From Planctomycetota bacterium (GTDB taxonomy: Bacteria; Planctomycetota; Brocadiia; SM23-32): DNA of 13,505 nt. The position numbers and the translations under genes were made by a program. Location of the stretch: NCBI GenBank assembly GCA_018334735.1, contig JAGXLK010000012.1:1-13505 (forward strand), given 5' to 3'. Below, one piece after another: positions 1 to 6,038 of the stretch. The first letter of the stretch is position 1; the number at the start of each line of letters is the position of its first letter. The notes beneath the pieces were generated by a model, which saw only the letters and a program-made list of their open reading frames with translations, was not told the origin of the DNA and searched no databases.

Positions 1-1137
1 CTCATTTGTCGGCGGAATTGTACCGACTTTTGAAACGCGGCAGACGAGATGGATATCGTCCTTCGTGGTCGTTTCGTAGGTGTTTCCAGAGGAGGAAAGG
101 TTTGTTTTGGGCGATTCCCGCCAGCGTTCCGGCAGAAAATAATCGGACAGTTCCGGATCATTCCCTACTACCCAAAGTGCGCCTCCTGTGCTTTCTACCG
201 GTCCAAAAACATAGTCGACATCCATGAGACGTACCGGCGACAACCGGGTTTGATAAGCCTCATGGGATTCAAAACGGTGGGCCTGCCTTTCGAGATAGGT
301 TCGGCGTCGCAAAGCACGGACTTTTTCTTCGTGTTCAGGCGTGCGTTCCAGAAGCTCGAAGTCGACGAGTGCGTAGAGCAATCTGCCGTCGCGGTCCCGG
401 GCCAGGTTATTGCCTGCGGGACGTACGATCAGGTGATGGGGTTTGCTGTCTCTGACGCGGAAGCCTTTTTCGGCCATTTCTCTGTTCGATCTTTTTACAA
501 GCCGGCGAGCGTTGTTTTCTTCCATCAAACCGGCTTTCCAGGCCGCCACAGCATCAATACCTTTGACCCATTCATAGATGACGGCGTACCGCCGTTTTGG
601 ATCGAGAGCGACTTCGCGGTGTTTCTTTTGAACAGCTTTCATCCAATAGCTTTTCCGTCCCATCCGTTCCGGTTCCACGATTTGCCGGGGAACGTAGATC
701 GCGAGAGGTTTGTGGGTATAAACCGATCGCGCGCCGTAAGTTGTTCGGGAGCGCAGTTCGCGAACCAGACCGAATTCTTCAAATGGGCTGTTAAAACGTG
801 CCCCGGCCAGATCCGACACTTCAGTTTCTCCGGGAATGTCCTGTCCCATACGACTCCATTTGAGGACGATTGGTTTTGATACGCCCCCAACGGGTTTGAT
901 TTCGATTTTGTACAGCGTGCTGCTCCCCGGGAGTTTTTCGCTATGGGCGTGAAACCAGTCTTTATCCGTCCAGTAATTTTCTGGGAGTAAATTGGCAGCA
1001 AAGGGGAGTCCGTGTTCTGTGAGATAGAGGTCACTTCCGTCGTCAAGAACCAGATGAAGGTAGTCAACGCCCAGAATCCGGACCCATTTCTGTTCGAGCT
1101 GTTTGGGCAAATTTTCAATACGGGCAGGCGAACTCAT
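1..1137 (-). CDS. Kinase-fold-like protein of unknown family, C-terminus beyond window edge
   Basis: An open frame of 379 codons runs from an ATG at 1137 to the left edge without a stop, so the C-terminus is missing. I do not recognise a named family, but the layout matches a protein-kinase-like fold. It has a beta3-type strand ending in VLKW (Lys93), a glutamate-rich helix region (about 118-128), a hinge-like YAVIYEW (184-190), a catalytic-loop look-alike RDSKPHHLIV (229-238; Asp230, Lys232) and VDFELL (258-263) in the DFG position. The loop Asn is replaced by His235 and DFG is DFE, so activity is uncertain. At least 115 further residues of unknown fold follow. No signal peptide or membrane segment is seen. 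It lies 25 bases after the oxidoreductase gene on the same strand, so the two are probably co-transcribed. Its own ribosome binding site is weak. The gene is real with high confidence; the kinase assignment is inference. Confidence 0.72.
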   Translation of the reverse strand, partial: MSSPARIENLPKQLEQKWVRILGVDYLHLVLDDGSDLYLTEHGLPFAANLLPENYWTDKDWFHAHSEKLPGSSTLYKIEIKPVGGVSKPIVLKWSRMGQDIPGETEVSDLAGARFNSPFEEFGLVRELRSRTTYGARSVYTHKPLAIYVPRQIVEPERMGRKSYWMKAVQKKHREVALDPKRRYAVIYEWVKGIDAVAAWKAGLMEENNARRLVKRSNREMAEKGFRVRDSKPHHLIVRPAGNNLARDRDGRLLYALVDFELLERTPEHEEKVRALRRRTYLERQAHRFESHEAYQTRLSPVRLMDVDYVFGPVESTGGALWVVGNDPELSDYFLPERWRESPKTNLSSSGNTYETTTKDDIHLVCRVSKVGTIPPTNE

Positions 1138-1162
1138 TTGGGAAACTTTCTGCAGCTGGAAT

Positions 1163-2014
1163 TCAGAGCATGATGAATTCGGCTTTGGCTTCGGGCTCCT
1201 CGGCAGCGTCGAGTATCCGTTGGATTATTAGACTCTCAGCCCGGTCGATATCCGGTTTCCCTTTCTCAAAAAGATCAAGGACGGCCGAGAGTGTGTTGAG
1301 AAAAATATCCGCCGTTTTCACTTCTATGATTCGCGTTTCGTCTGCTGTTGTTATGGAGGCGGCATACGGGGTTTGCGCATGGGTGTAGACGTTGACCACG
1401 GCCGTACGACCGCCGGAAAAATTAACGAGCAGTTGTGACTGAGTTCCGGCTCCTCGACGCATAACCGATTCTGCCCCGGGCCCCATGCAGGAGACGGCCA
1501 GTTCGAGCGGGTGGATGGCATATTCCTCGAAGGACCGTCCGCCACCCCAGGTCACCATGTGTTCAATGGTCGGAGACCCCATCTCTTTGATCTCATCCTG
1601 GACGTTGGTGTAACGGAGAGCCGATGTTGTCTGCATGACAACACTATGTTTGTCGGCCAACTCGAAGATTTTGCGTGCAGTTGCAGTGTCGGGCGCGAAA
1701 GTTTTGTCAACATATGTCGGTTTGCCGAACGGGAAGACAAGTTTGCACAGATCAAGGTGCAATTCCGGATTGGACGGTGACAGGACCATGAAATAATCGC
1801 ATTGCTCATTGAGTTCGCCGGGCGACGCGAAATAGGGGACGTGGTTCTTCTTCGCCCAGTCTCGTCCGCTCTCTTCTTCAAGAGCAAAACAGCCGCCGAG
1901 CCTGAATCCACGGTCTGTCAGATCTTCGCGAAGATGTTTGAGATAGACGTTTGCATGGTAATTGTCCAGCTCGTAGTCAACATACCCAATTAATTTTTCA
2001 CCTTTCTGGTTCAT
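1163..2014 (-). CDS. Gfo/Idh/MocA-family oxidoreductase, short form
   Basis: Predicted cytosolic NAD(P)-dependent oxidoreductase-like protein of 283 residues; members usually act on sugars, inositols or related polyols. The central part fits the family: YFMVLSPSNPELH (74-86), then GKPTYVDKTFA (97-107), where Lys104 sits where the family's EKP lysine lies, and an alpha/beta C-terminal half with YAIHPLEL (165-172) supplying a candidate active-site His168. It is shorter than the usual 330-400 residues. Its N-terminus (KLIGYVDYEL) lacks the classic GxGxxG dinucleotide loop, so cofactor use is in doubt. The ATG at 2014 has an AAAGGAG ribosome binding site six bases upstream. It follows a URO-D remnant and precedes the kinase-like gene, all on one strand. 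The substrate cannot be told from the sequence. Confidence 0.75.
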   Translation of the reverse strand: MNQKGEKLIGYVDYELDNYHANVYLKHLREDLTDRGFRLGGCFALEEESGRDWAKKNHVPYFASPGELNEQCDYFMVLSPSNPELHLDLCKLVFPFGKPTYVDKTFAPDTATARKIFELADKHSVVMQTTSALRYTNVQDEIKEMGSPTIEHMVTWGGGRSFEEYAIHPLELAVSCMGPGAESVMRRGAGTQSQLLVNFSGGRTAVVNVYTHAQTPYAASITTADETRIIEVKTADIFLNTLSAVLDLFEKGKPDIDRAESLIIQRILDAAEEPEAKAEFIML

Positions 2015-2020
2015 TCATGT

Positions 2021-2027
2021 CTCCTTT
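2021..2027 (-). promoter_or_regulatory. Ribosome binding site of the oxidoreductase gene
   Basis: AAAGGAG on the minus strand, six bases before the ATG at 2014. It decides between two nearby ATGs: the other ATG, four bases further upstream, is out of frame. It overlaps the end of the URO-D remnant's reading frame region, as expected for a former operon junction. Confidence 0.7.
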
Positions 2028-2042
2028 ATCCCGCGGTGGAAT

Positions 2043-2346
2043 TTATTGAATTATCATGAGGTCCCTGTGCTCTCCAGGCGGTCTTTTTCGACCGTAATTT
2101 AACCTTTCGTCCAGCAGCGCCCGGTAGTTTTCGATGCCAGGGGAGTATAAAATCGCGAAGCACATCAGGAGAAACTATAGCACCTGTTTTAAATCCCATA
2201 TCATCACTGAACTGAAAACCATCGATTCGACGCCGTGTCGCTGGAGCGGAAAATCCTTGAAGCCGCAGATGTTGATTGTGCCGTGATCGAAACCCATACC
2301 GGCGCAACCCGGCTTTATAAATCTTGAACACAGATTGTGAGGTCAA
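2043..2346 (-). pseudogene. Remnant of a uroporphyrinogen-decarboxylase-like (URO-D superfamily) gene
   Basis: Only pieces of a URO-D-type methyltransferase/decarboxylase survive. In one frame the minus strand reads IDGFQFSDDMGFKTG followed by SPDVLRDFILPWHRK, which resembles the central URO-D segment ('...FGDDMGFKTG...SP..FRE..LPWH...'). At the Trp/His codons the match jumps to the next frame. There it reads IENYRALLDERLNYG and ends at a TAA (2043-2045), resembling the usual C-terminal 'ENYLAMLDE' helix. The roughly 100 residues normally lying between the two segments are absent, so a deletion with frame change is likely. The sequence upstream of IDGFQF (2227-2346) does not match well and has no credible start; the first in-frame start is only a TTG. 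An intact member would be about 330-400 residues. It sits directly ahead of the oxidoreductase gene on the same strand, suggesting a decayed operon partner. Confidence 0.6.
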
Positions 2347-2582
2347 AAGCGCTACGTATTCTCACTATTAAGGATAACATTTCAACGTCCGTTTAGCTAA
2401 TTTAAGAACGCATACATTTTTGCCCGACACGGTTGCAGCACGCCAGTTTCGGGCGCGGTATAGGAACAATGGCAGAATACGAAAAACTTGAGTTTTCAAT
2501 GCATTTGATTCTCGATTCCGTTTCGGCCATTCTAATATGTGAGGTGGTTGGTTTATAAACGACGTAGGGAGATGGTAACAAT
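2347..2582. other. Intergenic stretch, no gene seen
   Basis: Together with the URO-D remnant this separates the minus-strand cluster from the plus-strand gene at 2583. I see no credible coding frame in it. It contains a small perfect dyad, AAAACT-TG-AGTTTT (2483-2496), a GCCCGA/TCGGGC pair (2422-2427 and 2449-2454), and a TAATAT (2533-2538) that could be a -10 element but has no -35 at a good distance. Confidence 0.5.
2483..2496. promoter_or_regulatory. Possible operator dyad AAAACT-TG-AGTTTT
   Basis: A perfect 6-base inverted repeat with a two-base centre lies 87 bases before the start of the STAS-like gene, in the intergenic region. Its size suits a dimeric repressor site, but no regulator gene is in the window and AT-rich dyads of this length arise by chance. 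Confidence 0.2.
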
Positions 2583-2957
2583 ATGCCCTGGGAAATCGGA
2601 CTGATTAATTCGAATCAGATAGTCCGAGTTGTAAACTACGGAACGATGGTGCCAGAGAATTTTAAAAAGATGGCGGAGGAAGCGCTGTCTGTTGCTCACA
2701 AAGGTGGATTGCATCGTTTCCTTGTGGACCAACGCGAGATGGAGGCGGATCTTTCCACGATGGAAGTCTATGATCTGGCGGAAATGTTACACGAAGCCGG
2801 CTATGGACCGAAAGATCGGCTTGCTCACGTATTTCTGCCGTCCAGTTCCGATGCCAAAGATTTTGAATTCTATGCGACTGTCTGTCGCAATCAGGGTTTG
2901 ATGGTTCGAGTTTTTGAGGATCTGGACGGGGCTTTGCGCTGGTTGACTGGAGGTTAA
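2583..2957 (+). CDS. STAS/SpoIIAA-like small protein
   Basis: A cytosolic 124-residue protein without signal peptide or membrane segment. The alternating strands and helices fit a STAS/SpoIIAA-like fold: strand LHRFLVDQRE (43-52), then an acidic segment with STMEVYDLAEML (58-69), strand RLAHVFLP (79-86), KDFEFYATVCRNQG (92-105), strand LMVRVFEDLDGALRWL (106-121). Stand-alone proteins with a 'DFxFxETVxxNRG..VRVFxDxxxAxxWL' ending are common in environmental bacteria and usually lack a known partner. There is no obvious phosphorylatable Ser in the anti-anti-sigma position and no anti-sigma kinase nearby, so a partner-switch role is not supported. The start is the ATG at 2583 with AGGGAG (2566-2571) eleven bases upstream, slightly long. 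It appears to be a single-gene unit, with 177 bases to the next gene. The family call rests on pattern recognition only. Confidence 0.68.
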   Translation: MPWEIGLINSNQIVRVVNYGTMVPENFKKMAEEALSVAHKGGLHRFLVDQREMEADLSTMEVYDLAEMLHEAGYGPKDRLAHVFLPSSSDAKDFEFYATVCRNQGLMVRVFEDLDGALRWLTGG

Positions 2958-3134
2958 CGCGCATTTCTCACGAATCTAAAGGTATAATTCTTATAAAGGG
3001 CAGCCCAGAAAGATTTTGCACTATATTTCGCATCTGATCTCGGTACACAGCCTGTAAGCTGAGTTTAAAAACAGCGGTTCGCCCTCCGGAGCGGCGCTGG
3101 AGAAAAGCGGGTTAAACCTGCAGTAAGAAAGTGA

Positions 3135-4592
3135 ATGGACTCCCAAGAGAAAGACACCCGGCCAGAAAAATCGTCCCCCGAGGTGTCCGGGCCAAATATC
3201 ACTGGTGGGCAAGACACACGCGAGATTCTGAACGGCAGCATTAACGCATCGATCTGGCGTCTGGCTGTGCCGACATGGGGTGGTTTCGTTTTTCTCAACC
3301 TGATGCATCTTGTCGACATGTTTTTCGTGGGCAAGCTGGGCCCTGTGGCAGTCGCAGGCGTTACCATGAGCAGTGTGATGATCGGTATCGTTATCGTGGT
3401 GGCTCTTGGGATCGAGGGAGGCACGACGGCCCTGGTTGCAAATGCGTTTGGACGAGAGGACGAACGACAGGCGGGGATTGTCACCGGACAAGGGCTTTTT
3501 ATAGCTATGGTCCTGGCGGTTGCTCTCGCTGCTTTTGGCATCCCGCTGGCTCCCCATATTCTTCGTCTGCTTGGGGCAGAACCCGGGGTTGTGGAAGTCG
3601 GATCGGGTTACCTGCGGATTATAAGCGGCGGTGGCTTAGCTTTGCTGCTACATATTTCTCTGGCGGCCGCGTTGCGGGGGGCGGGAGATGCGGTGACCCC
3701 GGCTAAAACTCTGATTCTGGCAAATGCACTGAATGCAATACTGGACCCCTTACTGATTTTTGGGATGTTCGGGTTCCCGAAGCTGGGAGTTGCCGGCTCT
3801 GCACTCGCCACTATCCTGGGACGTGGTCTGGCAATTCTGGCGCTGCTGATTTTCATGCTTTCTTCGCGCAAAAGTATTCTTGAGCTTCATGTCAGCGATA
3901 TACGGCCACGTTTCGAAATTATTGGCCGGATCCTTCGCATCGGTGTATTTGCCTCCGGGCGAGCTATGTTGCGTAACCTTGGACGCCTGATTTTGATGCG
4001 GCTGACGGCGAGTTTCGGGACCGCAGCTGTGGCCGCTTTTGGTATCGGTTTCCGTCTGCAGATGTTGGTGCTGGCTCCAGGAAAAGGTTTTGGTACGGCG
4101 GCGGCGACCATGATCGGACAAAATCTTGGTGCCAACCAACCCGGGCGGGCGAGCCGATCGGGATGGACCGCTACGGGAACAGCTATGATAATCGGTGGGT
4201 GTCTGACAGCTCTTTTTTGGGCTGATCCACACATGCTGATTCGGGTGTTTAACAAAGATCCAGAGGTTGTGGAAGCGGGAGCGACACTGCTGAAATGGTT
4301 CTCCGCGTCTTTTCCACTTATGGCAGCGGGGATTGTGCTTTCACAGGGGATGATAGGAGCCGGAGAAAGCCTGCGCCCAATGATCGTTACCGGGATGTCT
4401 CAGGTTGTGATAGCGGTTCCGCTTGCCGTGTTTCTCGCAGCCCGCTGGGAGAGCGTTGATGGAATCTGGGTCGCTTTGTTTACCGGCAACATTGCCATGG
4501 GCCTTCTGAACGCGCTTCTTTTCCAGAGCGGAGCCTGGAAACACACAGGCGCCCGACCGGGAAAGACTCTGGAAGTCAGCGGGCAATCTTAA
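3135..4592 (+). CDS. MATE-family multidrug/toxin efflux protein
   Basis: An inner-membrane, cation-coupled exporter of the MATE family, 485 residues, the normal length plus a polar N-terminal tail of about 35 residues. About twelve hydrophobic helices are visible in two six-helix halves. Typical landmarks include LMHLVDMFFVGKLG (56-69, with helix-1 Asp61), GGTTALVANAFGRED (95-109), LRGAGDAVTPAK (180-191), NAILDPLLIFGMFG (200-213), GFRLQM (305-310), GQNLGANQPGRA (328-339) and the second-half counterpart SQGMIGAGESLRPM (403-416). These match the DinF/NorM-like prokaryotic branch. The substrate cannot be told; candidates are organic cations, dyes and drugs. The ATG at 3135 is preceded by a purine-rich AAGAAAGTGA that is only a weak ribosome binding site. 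Neighbouring plus-strand genes are more than 170 bases away on either side, so it is probably transcribed alone. No regulator gene sits beside it. Confidence 0.93.
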   Translation: MDSQEKDTRPEKSSPEVSGPNITGGQDTREILNGSINASIWRLAVPTWGGFVFLNLMHLVDMFFVGKLGPVAVAGVTMSSVMIGIVIVVALGIEGGTTALVANAFGREDERQAGIVTGQGLFIAMVLAVALAAFGIPLAPHILRLLGAEPGVVEVGSGYLRIISGGGLALLLHISLAAALRGAGDAVTPAKTLILANALNAILDPLLIFGMFGFPKLGVAGSALATILGRGLAILALLIFMLSSRKSILELHVSDIRPRFEIIGRILRIGVFASGRAMLRNLGRLILMRLTASFGTAAVAAFGIGFRLQMLVLAPGKGFGTAAATMIGQNLGANQPGRASRSGWTATGTAMIIGGCLTALFWADPHMLIRVFNKDPEVVEAGATLLKWFSASFPLMAAGIVLSQGMIGAGESLRPMIVTGMSQVVIAVPLAVFLAARWESVDGIWVALFTGNIAMGLLNALLFQSGAWKHTGARPGKTLEVSGQS

Positions 4593-4721
4593 ATCGGTGC
4601 AATAACAACATTGTACAGCTGCGTGGAGGAACCAGATTTCGCTCCCCAGAAGTATTTCTTTTGTTCGGCCGTCATAAAAAGCAAAAATGGTCGGTTGGAT
4701 GGTGAGCGAATCTCGTCGCAC

Positions 4722-4750
4722 TTGTGAAGGTGTAAAAAAGGGGGTACGAT
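4722..4750 (+). promoter_or_regulatory. Candidate sigma70-type promoter for the beta-propeller gene
   Basis: TTGTGA (4722-4727) and TACGAT (4745-4750) are separated by 17 bases, each matching four of six consensus positions. The predicted transcription start near 4757 would leave a leader of about 27 bases carrying the GGAGG ribosome binding site. No other pair in the 191-base gap after the MATE gene looks better. Confidence 0.4.
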
Positions 4751-4772
4751 ACTGAGGTCAAGAACTTTTTGT

Positions 4773-4777
4773 GGAGG
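4773..4777 (+). promoter_or_regulatory. Ribosome binding site that fixes the start of the propeller gene
   Basis: GGAGG lies six bases before the ATG at 4784. An upstream in-frame TTG at 4769 overlaps this site and would add five residues ahead of the signal peptide, so the ATG is preferred. Confidence 0.75.
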
Positions 4778-4783
4778 TTAGAA

Positions 4784-5830
4784 ATGGATCGATTTGCATT
4801 GATTTGTCTGTGCTTTGTAGCAGCTCTTTGGGCGTCAGCTTCAAGCGCGCTTGCGCTGGACGCTTGCGGTGCGAGCCCGGATGGTAAACATCTTGTTGTC
4901 GGCGGGGCTAACAGGGCCATCTACCTGTACGACACCGAAAGCTGGGAAATGCTTGAAAAGGTGCGCGTGGATTACCGTGTTCAGGGAATCCATTTCGATT
5001 CGACCGGCGATCAATGTGTTGTCAACGGGGGCGGCAGAGATTTGCTTGTATATGATGTTGAAAACTGGAAACAGGTAAAAAAGGTTAAGGGTGCAATTGC
5101 TTGTGCAATCGCTCCCAAAGCTCCTGTGGCAGGAACCATCCGGAAAAAACGCGGCGGAGGATGGAAAGATAGAGTGCTTATCGTGTGGTCGTTGCCCGAA
5201 TGGGAAGTGAAAAAAAAGATTGATCTGCCAGAAGATTTTAAACCGATGCAGACGGTCTTCTCTGAGGATGCTAAAATCTGCTATTTGCGAAGTGGACGTT
5301 TTAGAAATAAAAAAGAAAAAGAGGCTGACGCTGGTCCAAGACCCGAGAGCCATATGGAAAGAAATTTATGGCGTCAGCGGACGGATGGGTATGTCTCGAA
5401 AATTATGGCTATGGATGTTGAAGCCGAAAAGATAATCAAAACAATCGAGTGCTTCGATACCCCCAACAAATTCGATATTTTCCCGGCTGAAAACGGGGCT
5501 GTGTTTGCCTGTTACGGTCGATATGTTGCTACGTTTGATGTTGAGAAAGGCACTTACGAAACAAAACCAACGGGCGAATTTGCATACGGTTCCGGGATGG
5601 GACCCGCCGGAAATATCTGGACCGGGAGCCTTCGTTCGTACCTGGTGCTGTCGCCGGATTCGAAAAAACTCGGGCAGGGTAAAATTGATCAGTTGCCGGG
5701 TTTCCCGGAGTATTTCCGCGACTTTACACCGCTCGGTGACGATAAAGTCGTAGCTGTTACGGACGCCTGGCGGATCGTTATTTTCGATGCTCAAAAATAC
5801 GAGGTCCTTAAGACCATACCCTGCTATTGA
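4784..5830 (+). CDS. Secreted WD40/YVTN-like beta-propeller protein
   Basis: Exported protein of 348 residues with a clear signal peptide: Met-Asp-Arg, a hydrophobic core (FALICLCFVAALW) and an ALA cleavage site near residue 24. A Cys at 28 is close to the cleavage site, but its context (LDAC) is a poor lipobox. The mature part shows repeated propeller-blade patterns such as SPDGKHLVVGGANRAIYLYDTESWE (31-55), FDSTGDQCVVNGGGRDLLVYDVENW (about 72-96), a DRVLIVWSLPEWEVKK blade and a final DAWRIVIFDAQKYEVLKTI blade. A charged loop rich in Lys/Glu (KKEKEADAGPRPE) interrupts the middle. No catalytic motif is seen; such proteins usually bind other proteins or surface polymers. It is transcribed toward the giant secreted transglutaminase gene, with 208 bases between the two stops. 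Both are predicted to be exported, but a functional link is only a guess. Confidence 0.82.
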   Translation: MDRFALICLCFVAALWASASSALALDACGASPDGKHLVVGGANRAIYLYDTESWEMLEKVRVDYRVQGIHFDSTGDQCVVNGGGRDLLVYDVENWKQVKKVKGAIACAIAPKAPVAGTIRKKRGGGWKDRVLIVWSLPEWEVKKKIDLPEDFKPMQTVFSEDAKICYLRSGRFRNKKEKEADAGPRPESHMERNLWRQRTDGYVSKIMAMDVEAEKIIKTIECFDTPNKFDIFPAENGAVFACYGRYVATFDVEKGTYETKPTGEFAYGSGMGPAGNIWTGSLRSYLVLSPDSKKLGQGKIDQLPGFPEYFRDFTPLGDDKVVAVTDAWRIVIFDAQKYEVLKTIPCY

Positions 5831-5851
5831 GTGAGGTGGTGAGAGGGCCTG

Positions 5852-5949
5852 TTGCCTGCCGAAAAACTTATAAACTTCGTCACTATCGTTGCTGACAATT
5901 GCGTTGTAATCAGCACAATTGTCATGGAGGGGAATTTGCCGGCAGGCAA
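5852..5949. repeat. Nested inverted repeats between convergent genes
   Basis: An outer 10-base perfect inverted repeat (TTGCCTGCCG at 5852-5861 and CGGCAGGCAA at 5940-5949) encloses an inner 9-base perfect one (TGACAATTG at 5893-5901 and CAATTGTCA at 5916-5924). The right outer arm is itself part of a small hairpin, TTTGCC-GGCA-GGCAAA (5935-5950). GCTGA (5891-5895) and TCAGC (5910-5914) could form an alternative stem excluding the inner one. There is no T-run after the inner stem, so it is not a standard terminator. It could be a structured transcript end, a palindromic repeat unit or chance. Confidence 0.45.
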
Positions 5950-5986
5950 ACGTCGCTGCCATCTTGTGGTTTGTGTTCCTGACTAC

Positions 5987-6024
5987 AAAAAAAATCGAAT
6001 CGGCTACGAGTGCGGAATTCAATT
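5987..6024 (-). terminator. Candidate intrinsic terminator of the mutS2/transglutaminase unit
   Basis: On the minus strand, 15 bases after the stop codon, the RNA can form an A/U-rich stem of about nine pairs (AAUUGAAUU with GAUUCGAUU, two of them G-U). It has a 14-base loop and leads straight into a run of eight U (5987-5994, read as A on the plus strand). The position is right and the U-run is good. The stem is weak in G/C, so efficiency is uncertain. Confidence 0.4.
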
Positions 6025-6038
6025 TTGCCTGCGAAGAA

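Noticed and set aside
49..879. Long plus-strand frame of 276 codons
   Set aside because: It lies opposite the minus-strand kinase-like gene, has no signal, domain pattern or ribosome site, and the minus-strand frame has clear fold motifs and continues off the edge.
639..1118. Minus-strand frame of 159 codons
   Set aside because: It is a shifted frame within the kinase-like gene, with low-complexity Ser/Asn/Arg-rich sequence and no recognisable pattern.
2422..2454. GCCCGA/TCGGGC stem as a terminator or riboswitch
   Set aside because: The stem has a 21-base loop and the T-run lies on the wrong side for the plus strand (an A-run on the minus strand); no riboswitch core motif is recognisable.
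3021..4255. Several minus-strand frames opposite the MATE gene
   Set aside because: They are antisense shadows of a membrane-protein gene; none shows a domain or start signal.
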